The notes below the pieces were generated by a model. That model searched no databases and was not told the origin of the DNA. It saw only the letters and a list, made by a program, of their open reading frames with translations. Shown here in pieces: positions 56,863 through 64,000 of a stretch of 64,000 nt of DNA. The position numbers were made by a program, and so were the translations under genes. Positions within the stretch are counted from its first letter, which is position 1. The number at the start of each line of letters is the position of its first letter. The DNA is from Staphylococcus gallinarum (lineage in GTDB: Bacteria; Bacillota; Bacilli; Staphylococcales; Staphylococcaceae): contig NZ_JXCF01000026.1 of the NCBI RefSeq assembly GCF_000875895.1, forward strand, positions 186,001 through 250,000. Reading direction: 5' to 3'.

Positions 56863-57720
56863 TTACTCAATACCTCTACGTAATTTTTCTGCAATTAATG
56901 TATTATTTAATACCATTGTGATTGTCATTGGACCAACGCCACCTGGGACTGGAGTGATTGCACCGGCAATTTCTTTCACTTCATCATATTCGACGTCGCC
57001 TTTTAATTTACCATTTTCATCAGGTGTATTTCCGACGTCAATAACAACAGCACCTTCTTTAACATCATCCTTTGTAACGAGACCAGGTCTACCAACGGCA
57101 CTTACAATAATATCTGCATCTTTTAAATGTTTATGCATGTCTTTTGTTCTTGAATGAAGAATCGTAACAGTCGCATTTTTTTGTAGCAATAATTTTGATA
57201 CTGGTTGTCCAACAATATGGCTACGTCCAATAATTACTGCTTCTTTACCTTCAATATCGATATCTGCATGATTTAATATTTCCATAATACCTAAAGGTGT
57301 ACAAGGTACAAAAGTTTGCTCATCGATATAAAGTTTACCAATATTTTCAGGATGGAATCCATCAACGTCTTTTGCTGGGTTGATTGCTTCTAAAACCTTT
57401 TGTTCACTCACTTGTTTAGGGAGTGGTACTTGTACTAATATACCACTTACTGTTTCATCTTCGTTTAAGCGTTTAAGTTCTCCAAGAACTTCCGCTTCAG
57501 TAGCAGTTACATCTAAATGGACGATTTCTGAAATCATACCAATTTTTTCTGCAGCTTTCTTTTTAGAATTAACATAACTTTGACTCGCGCCATCATTACC
57601 AACAAGAATTACTGATAACTTTGGAGTGAAACCTTTTGCTTGTAATGCTTCGACTTGATCTTTTAGACCTTGTCTATAATCTTTTGCAATTTGTTTTCCA
57701 TCTAATATTTTTGCGACCAT
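56863..57720 (-). CDS. folD: FolD, methylene-THF dehydrogenase/cyclohydrolase
   Basis: A 285-residue bifunctional enzyme interconverting 5,10-methylene-THF and 10-formyl-THF, the one-carbon donor for purine synthesis. Visible are [14 protein letters not shown] with the catalytic Lys (about 49-62), [12 protein letters not shown] (about 95), the NADP-binding [17 protein letters not shown] (about 161-177) and [20 protein letters not shown] (about 255-274). It diverges from the purE operon, which it serves biochemically. CGAGGAGGAC precedes the ATG. Confidence 0.96.
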   Translation of the reverse strand: MVAKILDGKQIAKDYRQGLKDQVEALQAKGFTPKLSVILVGNDGASQSYVNSKKKAAEKIGMISEIVHLDVTATEAEVLGELKRLNEDETVSGILVQVPLPKQVSEQKVLEAINPAKDVDGFHPENIGKLYIDEQTFVPCTPLGIMEILNHADIDIEGKEAVIIGRSHIVGQPVSKLLLQKNATVTILHSRTKDMHKHLKDADIIVSAVGRPGLVTKDDVKEGAVVIDVGNTPDENGKLKGDVEYDEVKEIAGAITPVPGGVGPMTITMVLNNTLIAEKLRRGIE

Positions 57721-57837
57721 GTAAATATGTCCTCCTCGAATGTTTAAACTTCACTTTACTTCCTTAACTTAACTTTAACATAAAACACAGCATAAATTTC
57801 AACCAAAAGACGTAGATTGAGTTATTTTTTTAAAATA

Positions 57838-57850
57838 AAGTTCGATTTTT
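57838..57850 (-). promoter_or_regulatory. PurR box of the purine operon
   Basis: On the minus strand AAAATCGAACTT matches the PurR box core (AWWWCCGAACWWT) except one base. It lies just upstream of the -35 box. I see only one convincing box, although PurR usually uses two in tandem. Confidence 0.6.
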
Positions 57851-57852
57851 GA

Positions 57853-57881
57853 TTGAAAAAGCATAGTTTAGTTGTTATGCT
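57853..57881 (+). promoter_or_regulatory. Promoter of purEKCSQLF
   Basis: TTGAAA, a 17-base spacer, then TATGCT. It ends 59 bases before the purE TTG and lies beside the PurR box. Confidence 0.6.
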
Positions 57882-57940
57882 ATATCTGTAATATACAACT
57901 ATTAGCAGTATTATTTCAAATATCTGAAAGGGTGTTCAAC

Positions 57941-58423
57941 TTGAAAGTGGTAGTCATTATGGGTAGTTCTTCTGATTGGGAAACAATGAAAGAGAGTTGC
58001 CAAATGTTAGACCAATTTGGAATACCGTACGATAAAAAAGTAGTTTCCGCACATCGTACGCCTCAATTAATGTTTGAATTTTCAAATGAAGCGAGAGCGA
58101 ATGGTTATGATGTCATTATTGCAGGTGCTGGAGGCGCAGCGCATTTACCAGGAATGGTGGCCTCTATGACAACATTGCCAGTCATTGGTGTGCCTATCGA
58201 ATCGAAGAGTTTAAAAGGACTGGATTCTTTACTCTCAATCGTGCAAATGCCAGGTGGTATCCCAGTCGCTACAACAGCAATTGGTAAAGCTGGTGCGAAA
58301 AATGCCGGAATACTTGCAGCCAGAATGTTAAGTATCGGTAATGAAACAATCCAAAAGAATTTGGAAAATTATGAAAAATCGTTAGTCGAGAAAGTGAGTG
58401 AAATGCAGCATGATCTTCAATAA
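57941..58423 (+). CDS. purE: N5-carboxyaminoimidazole ribonucleotide mutase PurE
   Basis: A 160-residue class I PurE that moves the carboxyl group from N5 to C4 of the imidazole. The motif [12 protein letters not shown] (about 5-16) with SAHRTP (about 41) forms the active site. [14 protein letters not shown] (about 70) and [13 protein letters not shown] complete it. The start is TTG at 57941 (LKVVVIMG), 7 bases after GAAAGGGTG; the frame open from 57872 has no ribosome site and overlaps the promoter. First gene of the operon; it overlaps purK by 14 bases. Confidence 0.95.
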   Translation: MKVVVIMGSSSDWETMKESCQMLDQFGIPYDKKVVSAHRTPQLMFEFSNEARANGYDVIIAGAGGAAHLPGMVASMTTLPVIGVPIESKSLKGLDSLLSIVQMPGGIPVATTAIGKAGAKNAGILAARMLSIGNETIQKNLENYEKSLVEKVSEMQHDLQ

Positions 58424-59537
58424 GTTAAAATTCGGCTCAACAATTGGCATCATAGGCGGAGGTCAATTAGGTAAGATGATGGCACAATCCGCACAAAAAA
58501 TGGGTTATAAAGTTATTGTCTTAGACCCAGATGCTGATTGTCCATGTCAACATGTTGCACATCAATTTATCAATGCAAACTATGATGATTTAGCAGCTTT
58601 GGAGTCATTAGGAGAAGCATCAGATGTCATCACTTATGAATTTGAAAATATTTCAGCTAACCAACTACAAACACTAGTCTCAAAATATAACGTTCCTCAA
58701 GGTTATGAAGCAATCCAATTGTTACAGGATAGATTAACCGAAAAAGAAACATTACAAAAAGCAAATACTCAAATTGCGCCGTTTGTACAATTAACGGAAA
58801 AAAATGACATAACTCAGGCTGTAGCAGAAATTGGTTATCCGTTTATCGTTAAGACACGATTTGGTGGCTATGACGGTAAAGGTCAAATTTTAGTCAGAGA
58901 TGAAATGGATTTAGAAGAAGCACAAGAACTCATTTCGAATCAAGAATGTGTTGCAGAGAAGTATTTAGATTTGTATAAAGAAGTTTCTTTAACAGTAACA
59001 ATCGGAAATGACAATCAAATTACTTATTTCCCATTACAAGAAAATGAACATCAAAATCAAATATTATTTAAAACAATTGTTCCTGCACGTGTAGACAAAG
59101 AACAGGAAGCCCGTAATGAAGTTAACAAGATAATCGAAAAGATTCATTTTGTTGGTACATTCACAGTAGAGTTCTTTATCGATACAGACAATAAACTCTA
59201 TGTTAATGAAATTGCGCCAAGGCCACATAACTCAGGTCATTATTCAATAGAAGCTTGTGATTATTCGCAATTTGATAGTCATATATTGGCAATTACTGGT
59301 CAAAAATTACCTGAGTCTATCGAACTTTTAAAGCCAGCTATTATGATGAATTTATTAGGCAGAGATTTAGATATTTTAGAGGATCAATTTTCAGAACACC
59401 CAGAATGGCATGTCCACATATATGGTAAGAACGTACGTAAACCAGATAGAAAGATGGGTCATTTAACCGTACTAACAGATGATATTGAACAACAAGAAGT
59501 AGACTTGCTACACAAATTTGAAGGGAGACATCACTAA
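58410..59537 (+). CDS. purK: N5-carboxyaminoimidazole ribonucleotide synthase PurK
   Basis: A 375-residue ATP-grasp enzyme that carboxylates AIR with bicarbonate and ATP. The N-terminal [18 protein letters not shown] is at about 12-29. The ATP-grasp loop is [12 protein letters not shown] (about 148-159), and the metal-binding end is [24 protein letters not shown] (in two parts, near 255-280). I chose the ATG at 58410 (MIFNKLKFG), which matches the family start; the ATG at 58398 adds four residues. The stop shares one base with the purC ATG. Confidence 0.95.
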   Translation: MIFNKLKFGSTIGIIGGGQLGKMMAQSAQKMGYKVIVLDPDADCPCQHVAHQFINANYDDLAALESLGEASDVITYEFENISANQLQTLVSKYNVPQGYEAIQLLQDRLTEKETLQKANTQIAPFVQLTEKNDITQAVAEIGYPFIVKTRFGGYDGKGQILVRDEMDLEEAQELISNQECVAEKYLDLYKEVSLTVTIGNDNQITYFPLQENEHQNQILFKTIVPARVDKEQEARNEVNKIIEKIHFVGTFTVEFFIDTDNKLYVNEIAPRPHNSGHYSIEACDYSQFDSHILAITGQKLPESIELLKPAIMMNLLGRDLDILEDQFSEHPEWHVHIYGKNVRKPDRKMGHLTVLTDDIEQQEVDLLHKFEGRHH

Positions 59538-60238
59538 TGTCCTTGTTATATGAAGGAAAAGCGAAACGTATCTATTCAACTGATACAGAAAATGTATTAA
59601 GAGTTGAGTATAAAGATGAAGTTACTGCAGGTAACGGTGCCAAAAAAGATCATATCGAAGGTAAAGGTCGTCTGAACAACCAAATCACTTCAAGAATATT
59701 TGACTATATTAAAAAAGAAGGAATTGGTAGTCATTTTATTGAACAAATTTCTGAAACAGAACAACTTGTTGAAGCTGTAGAAATAATTCCGTTAGAAGTG
59801 GTGGTAAGAAATATTGCAGCTGGATCAATTACAAAGCGTTTAGGCTTTGATAAAGGTCATGTATTTGAGACACCTTTAGTTGAATTCTTCTATAAGAATG
59901 ATGATTTAAATGATCCGCTTATTACTGAAGATCACATTGGTTTATTAAATCTTGCAAGTGAATCTGAAGTAGAAGTTTTAAAGCAATCTGCTAAAGCCAT
60001 CAATGCTAAATTAGTACAATTAATGGATGAAATGGGATTGAGATTAGTAGACTTTAAAATCGAATTTGGTAGAACGCAAGACGGACGTGTGATCCTTGCA
60101 GATGAAATTTCACCTGATACATGTCGTATTTGGGATAAAAATAGTGATACTAACTTTGACAAAGACGTATATCGTGAAGACACTGGTTCAATTATTGAAA
60201 CTTATCAAACATTTTTAAATAAACTGGAGGCATTATAA
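59537..60238 (+). CDS. purC: SAICAR synthetase PurC
   Basis: A 233-residue enzyme joining aspartate to CAIR with ATP. Motifs are [12 protein letters not shown] (about 4-15), [13 protein letters not shown] (about 87-99), the Mg-binding VDFKIEFGR (about 170-178) and [14 protein letters not shown] (about 188-201). GAAGGGAGACATCACTA provides the ribosome site inside purK. purS begins 3 bases after its stop. Confidence 0.97.
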   Translation: MSLLYEGKAKRIYSTDTENVLRVEYKDEVTAGNGAKKDHIEGKGRLNNQITSRIFDYIKKEGIGSHFIEQISETEQLVEAVEIIPLEVVVRNIAAGSITKRLGFDKGHVFETPLVEFFYKNDDLNDPLITEDHIGLLNLASESEVEVLKQSAKAINAKLVQLMDEMGLRLVDFKIEFGRTQDGRVILADEISPDTCRIWDKNSDTNFDKDVYREDTGSIIETYQTFLNKLEAL

Positions 60239-60240
60239 TA

Positions 60241-60501
60241 ATGAAAACTATCGAATTACACATCACATTACAACCACAGGTATTAGATACACAAGGGCAA
60301 GCTTTAAATCGTGCGGTTCATGATTTAGGTTATAAACAAGTTAATGATATTCGTGTAGGTAAAGTCTTATATATGACAGTAGATGAGGCTACAGATGAAG
60401 CGGTTCATAATGTTATTACTACTTTAAGTGAAAAATTATTTGCCAATACAGTTATTGAAGAATATAGCTATAAAGTGTTGGAAGAAGGAGAGAAAGCATA
60501 A
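60241..60501 (+). CDS. purS: FGAM synthase subunit PurS
   Basis: An 86-residue small subunit of the three-part formylglycinamidine ribonucleotide synthase (PurSQL). It bridges PurQ and PurL for ammonia transfer. It shows the family pattern [20 protein letters not shown] and [14 protein letters not shown]. The stop shares one base with the purQ ATG. Confidence 0.95.
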   Translation: MKTIELHITLQPQVLDTQGQALNRAVHDLGYKQVNDIRVGKVLYMTVDEATDEAVHNVITTLSEKLFANTVIEEYSYKVLEEGEKA

Positions 60502-61172
60502 TGAAATTTGCAGTGCTTAAATTTCCAGGCTCTAACTGCGACAGAGATATGTATAATGCAGCTTTAAAAACAGGTGTAGAGGCTGATTACGTTGATTATA
60601 GAAATACATCATTAGCTGGATATGACGGCGTACTAATTCCAGGTGGTTTCTCATTCGGTGATTATTTACGTTCAGGTGCAATGGCGAGTGTTGCTCCAAT
60701 TATTAATGAAGTAAAACGCTTTGCAGATGAAGGTAAGCCAGTGCTAGGAGTTTGTAATGGGTTTCAAATTTTGACAGAAATAGGACTGTTACCAGGCGCT
60801 TTATTGCACAATGATTCACATTTGTTTGTAAGCAGAAATGAATCGTTAAAAATTGTTAATAACCAAACACCATTCACTAATTTATACGAAGAAAATGAAG
60901 ATGTTATTTATCCAGTAGCCCATGGTGAAGGTCACTACTATTGTACTGATGCAATGTATAAAGATTTAGAAGCTAATAATCAAATCATTTTAAAATATAA
61001 TGAAAATCCTAATGGTTCATATAATGACATTGCAGGAATCGTCAATGAACAAGGTAATGTTTGTGGAATGATGCCTCATCCAGAGCGTGCAATTGAATCA
61101 ATCTTAGGTACAGATAGTGGCGTAAAATTATTTGAAGCAATGGTAAATAGTTGGAGGGAACAAAATGTCTAA
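60501..61172 (+). CDS. purQ: FGAM synthase glutaminase subunit PurQ
   Basis: A 223-residue class I glutamine amidotransferase that releases ammonia for PurL. The nucleophile Cys is in [11 protein letters not shown] (about 86). The His-Glu pair is in [10 protein letters not shown] (about 193-202), and the PGSNCDRD opening is typical. AGAAGGAGAGAAAGC precedes the ATG. The last 8 bases overlap purL. Confidence 0.97.
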   Translation: MKFAVLKFPGSNCDRDMYNAALKTGVEADYVDYRNTSLAGYDGVLIPGGFSFGDYLRSGAMASVAPIINEVKRFADEGKPVLGVCNGFQILTEIGLLPGALLHNDSHLFVSRNESLKIVNNQTPFTNLYEENEDVIYPVAHGEGHYYCTDAMYKDLEANNQIILKYNENPNGSYNDIAGIVNEQGNVCGMMPHPERAIESILGTDSGVKLFEAMVNSWREQNV

Positions 61173-63354
61173 ATTTATTGAACCTAGTGCAGAGGAAATT
61201 AAGTTAGAAAAACTATATCAAGATATGGGTTTAAGTGATAAAGAATATGATAAAGTGTGTGAAATTCTAGGTCGTGAACCAAATTTTACTGAAATAGGTA
61301 TTTTTTCTGTAATGTGGAGTGAACATTGTTCGTATAAACATTCGAAACCTTTCTTAACACAATTCCCAACTTCAGGTAGTCATGTATTAATGGGACCAGG
61401 TGAAGGTGCAGGCGTAGTTGATATTGGCGATGAACAAGCAGTTGTTTTTAAAGTTGAATCACATAACCATCCTTCAGCAGTCGAACCTTATCAAGGTGCT
61501 GCTACTGGTGTTGGTGGCATTATCAGAGACATTGTATCGATAGGTGCAAGACCAATTAATTTACTTAATAGTTTGCGTTTTGGTGAATTATCAGAAAAGC
61601 AAAATCGCCGTTTATTACGTGGTGTTGTTGCAGGTATAGGTGGTTATGGTAACTGTATCGGTATTCCAACTACAGCTGGTGAAATTGAATTTGATGATCG
61701 TTATGATGGTAATCCTTTAGTAAATGCGATGTGTGTCGGAATTATCGATCACGATATGGTACAAAAAGGTACAGCTAAAGGTGTAGGCAACTCAGTCATC
61801 TATGTAGGTTTAAAAACAGGTAGAGATGGTATCCATGGTGCGACATTTGCTTCTGAAGAATTGAGTGAAGATAGTGAGAGTAAACGTCCTTCAGTACAAA
61901 TCGGTGATCCATTTGTAGGTAAAAAATTAATGGAAGCAACACTAGAAGCAATTACATTTGATGAACTTGTAGGTATTCAAGATATGGGTGCTGCTGGTTT
62001 AACTTCTTCATCATCGGAAATGGCGGCCAAAGGTGGAAGCGGCTTACATTTACAACTTGAAAAGGTGCCAACACGTGAACAAGGTATCTCGCCATATGAA
62101 ATGATGCTTTCTGAAACACAAGAACGTATGTTATTAGTTGTTGAAAAGGGAACGGAAGATAAATTTTTAGAATTATTTGATAAACATGAATTAGATAGTG
62201 CAGTTATTGGTGAAGTAACAGATACAGATCGCTTTGTATTGTCTTATGAAGGAGAAGTATATGCTGATATCCCAGTTCAACCACTATCTGATGAAGCGCC
62301 AGTATATGTATTAGAAGGTGAAGCACCTGAGTATAATAATGAAAAGAATGACTATAGTAATGTAGACGTTAATCATGTATTTGAGCAGCTGTTACAACAT
62401 CCAACAATTGCTTCTAAGCGCTATTTATATGAACAATACGATCAACAAGTCGGTGCTAATACAATTGTAAAACCAGGCTTACAAGCTTCTGTTGTGCGTG
62501 TTGAGAATACGAAGAAAGCTATTGCATCTACAATTGACGGTGAAGCAAGATATGTATTCAATAACCCATATGAAGGTGGGAAAATGGTCGTTGCAGAAGC
62601 GTATCGTAATTTAATTTCGGTGGGTGCAACACCATTAGCTATGACAGACTGTTTAAACTATGGTTCACCTGAAAAGAAAGAAATTTATCAACAATTAGCT
62701 GATTCAACTAAAGGTATGGCTGAAGCATGTGAAGTATTAAGTACTCCAGTTGTATCTGGGAACGTGTCATTATATAACGAAACACGAGGCACTTCAATAT
62801 TCCCAACACCTGTCGTAGGTATGGTTGGATTAATTGAAGACATTGATTTCTTAAATGATTTCACACCAAAAGCGAACGACAAGGTATATTTAGTTGGTGA
62901 TACAAAGGATGATTTTGGTGGAAGTCAAATAGAGAAATTATTATATAAAGAAGTAAATCATGAATTTGAAGCAATTGATTTATCAGATGAAGTTAAAAAA
63001 GGTGAAGCAATTAAATCGGCTATTCGTTCGGGTGTCGCATCTCATGTACAAACAGTTGGTAAAGGTGGATTATTACTAACTTTAGCAAGATTCAGCGCAC
63101 ACTATCGTTTAGGTTTAGATGTGAATGTAAACCTATCAAATGGACAATTATTCAGTGAAACACAAGGTCGATATATTGTAATTGCTAAAGAAGGTCAAAC
63201 ACTTGATATTGATAATGCTGTAGAGATTGGTTCAATAACTGATAATGGCCAATTCAATGTTGCTAATAATGACATAAAGGTATCACGAGAAGTTTCAAAT
63301 CTCAATGAAATATGGGAAGGAGCTATTCCTAAATGTATGACATCAGTGGATTAA
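61165..63354 (+). CDS. purL: FGAM synthase large subunit PurL
   Basis: A 729-residue ATP-dependent synthase converting FGAR to FGAM. The N-terminal [12 protein letters not shown] is at about 50-61, and [23 protein letters not shown] at about 91. [16 protein letters not shown] (about 272) and the second half-repeat [21 protein letters not shown] (about 630) follow. The length is that of the small PurL class, which needs PurS and PurQ; both are encoded just upstream. Its end overlaps purF by 22 bases. Confidence 0.97.
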   Translation: MSKFIEPSAEEIKLEKLYQDMGLSDKEYDKVCEILGREPNFTEIGIFSVMWSEHCSYKHSKPFLTQFPTSGSHVLMGPGEGAGVVDIGDEQAVVFKVESHNHPSAVEPYQGAATGVGGIIRDIVSIGARPINLLNSLRFGELSEKQNRRLLRGVVAGIGGYGNCIGIPTTAGEIEFDDRYDGNPLVNAMCVGIIDHDMVQKGTAKGVGNSVIYVGLKTGRDGIHGATFASEELSEDSESKRPSVQIGDPFVGKKLMEATLEAITFDELVGIQDMGAAGLTSSSSEMAAKGGSGLHLQLEKVPTREQGISPYEMMLSETQERMLLVVEKGTEDKFLELFDKHELDSAVIGEVTDTDRFVLSYEGEVYADIPVQPLSDEAPVYVLEGEAPEYNNEKNDYSNVDVNHVFEQLLQHPTIASKRYLYEQYDQQVGANTIVKPGLQASVVRVENTKKAIASTIDGEARYVFNNPYEGGKMVVAEAYRNLISVGATPLAMTDCLNYGSPEKKEIYQQLADSTKGMAEACEVLSTPVVSGNVSLYNETRGTSIFPTPVVGMVGLIEDIDFLNDFTPKANDKVYLVGDTKDDFGGSQIEKLLYKEVNHEFEAIDLSDEVKKGEAIKSAIRSGVASHVQTVGKGGLLLTLARFSAHYRLGLDVNVNLSNGQLFSETQGRYIVIAKEGQTLDIDNAVEIGSITDNGQFNVANNDIKVSREVSNLNEIWEGAIPKCMTSVD

Positions 63355-64000
63355 ATGAAGAGTGTGGCGTATTCGGTATTTGGAATCACCAAGAAGCGGC
63401 ACAACTAACATATATGGGATTGCATAGTTTACAACATCGTGGTCAAGAAGGGGCTGGCATCGTTTGTTCCAATGGGGAGAACCTCATTGGTGAACGTGGC
63501 CTAGGTCTATTAACAGAAGCAATTTCTGATACTCAATTAGAATCATTTAAATCATATCAACATGCAATTGGGCATGTTCGCTATGCTACATCAGGAAATA
63601 AAGGAATTGAGAATATTCAACCATTTTTATATCACTTTTATGATATGAGTGTTGGTGTTTGTCATAATGGTAATTTAATAAATGCACAAAGCTTAAGAAG
63701 ATCTCTAGAGCATCAAGGTTCAATTTTCCATTCTTCATCAGATACAGAAGTAATTATGCATTTAATTCGTCGTAGTAAAGCACCAACATTTGAAGATGCT
63801 TTACAAGAAAGTTTAAGAAAAATTAAAGGCGGATTTACTTTTGCATTATTAACTAAGGATGCTTTATATGGCGCTGTTGACCCAAATGCAATTAGACCGC
63901 TTGTAGTTGGTAAAATGAAAACAGGTGCATATATAATAGCAAGTGAAACTTGCGCAATTGATGTACTTGGTGCGGAATTTGTTCGAGATATTCATGCAGG
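63333..64000 (+). CDS. purF: Amidophosphoribosyltransferase PurF, 5' part (cut by the window end)
   Basis: The first 222 residues of the enzyme that makes phosphoribosylamine from PRPP and glutamine, the first step of the pathway. The ATG at 63333 ([19 protein letters not shown]) lies inside purL in another frame, after GGGAAGGAGC. The N-terminal Ntn glutaminase domain is seen: the nucleophile Cys in NEECGVFG (exposed after cleavage of about 10 residues), [27 protein letters not shown] and SSDTEVI. The phosphoribosyl domain lies beyond the window. Confidence 0.96.
   Translation, partial: MYDISGLNEECGVFGIWNHQEAAQLTYMGLHSLQHRGQEGAGIVCSNGENLIGERGLGLLTEAISDTQLESFKSYQHAIGHVRYATSGNKGIENIQPFLYHFYDMSVGVCHNGNLINAQSLRRSLEHQGSIFHSSSDTEVIMHLIRRSKAPTFEDALQESLRKIKGGFTFALLTKDALYGAVDPNAIRPLVVGKMKTGAYIIASETCAIDVLGAEFVRDIHA

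Noticed and set aside
57872-57940. ATG-started N-terminal extension of purE
   Set aside because: It overlaps the promoter and has no ribosome site; the TTG at 57941 matches the family start.
1-64000. CRISPR arrays, insertion sequences, rRNA genes and prophage genes
   Set aside because: I looked for regular repeats with spacers, transposase-like frames and phage structural genes, and saw none.

Overview
The window is a low-GC, gene-dense stretch of a Staphylococcus chromosome. The gene set and order (mgtE-cpaA-fabI, ugtP-ltaA, murE-prfC, comK, menA/menFDHB, atl-lcpB-fmtA, qoxABCD, folD, purEKCSQLF) follow the Staphylococcus aureus chromosome closely. The proteins are clearly diverged, however: Atl has a propeptide of roughly 360 residues, unlike that of S. 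aureus, and FmtA and the HtrA N-terminus differ strongly. Several loci also differ from the S. aureus order as I remember it. I therefore infer a Staphylococcus species other than S. aureus, possibly a near relative. The species cannot be fixed by eye.

Layout. 1-3.9 kb: Mg2+ transporter (cut by the window edge), c-di-AMP-type cation/proton antiporter CpaA, and enoyl-ACP reductase FabI. 4-8.5 kb: AI-2E family permease, sodium:amino-acid symporter, esterase and a 2H phosphoesterase. 8.8-16.2 kb: lipoteichoic-acid glycolipid genes ltaA-ugtP (minus strand), then murE, a YueH-like gene and prfC. A manganese (yybP-ykoY) riboswitch with a visible terminator switch then controls a TerC-family exporter. 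16.7-25.3 kb: HtrA-like membrane protease, KtrD-type K+ channel, a metallophosphatase relative, membrane and regulatory small proteins, lplA1, comK, and a tRNA-Asn/tRNA-Ser pair. 25.3-30.1 kb is the most accessory-looking stretch: a CapA-like protein, a chromosomal arsRBC operon with an unusual ArsR and a 16-bp-periodic operator, an unlisted 28-residue strongly cationic peptide gene, a TM2 protein and a GNAT. 30.2-36 kb: menaquinone genes, menA diverging from menF-D-H-B. 36-39.6 kb: a SarZ-like regulator where S. aureus carries sspABC, an aminotransferase, an acyltransferase and a second MarR regulator. 39.7-49.5 kb: a cell-wall block (atl, GNAT, DUF2538, lcpB, pgcA, fmtA). 49.6-57.7 kb: nucleoside hydrolase, the qox cytochrome oxidase operon, a small secreted protein, flavohemoglobin and folD. 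57.8-64 kb: the purine operon purEKCSQLF, with purF cut by the window end.

How the genes work together. A large share of the window serves the envelope. PgcA makes glucose-1-phosphate, which feeds UgtP; LtaA flips the glycolipid anchor. FmtA and LcpB act on teichoic acid, while MurE and Atl build and cleave peptidoglycan. Menaquinone synthesis and the qox oxidase form the aerobic respiratory chain, and a nitric-oxide-detoxifying Hmp sits beside it. FolD supplies one-carbon folates next to the purine operon that uses them. I saw no insertion sequences, prophage or CRISPR array.

Most promising for novelty: the 28-aa cationic peptide gene at 28964-29050 (minus), the ArsR with a Cys-Ala-His metal motif and its triple 16-bp-spaced operator, and the long-insert manganese riboswitch with a resolvable terminator/P1 switch.
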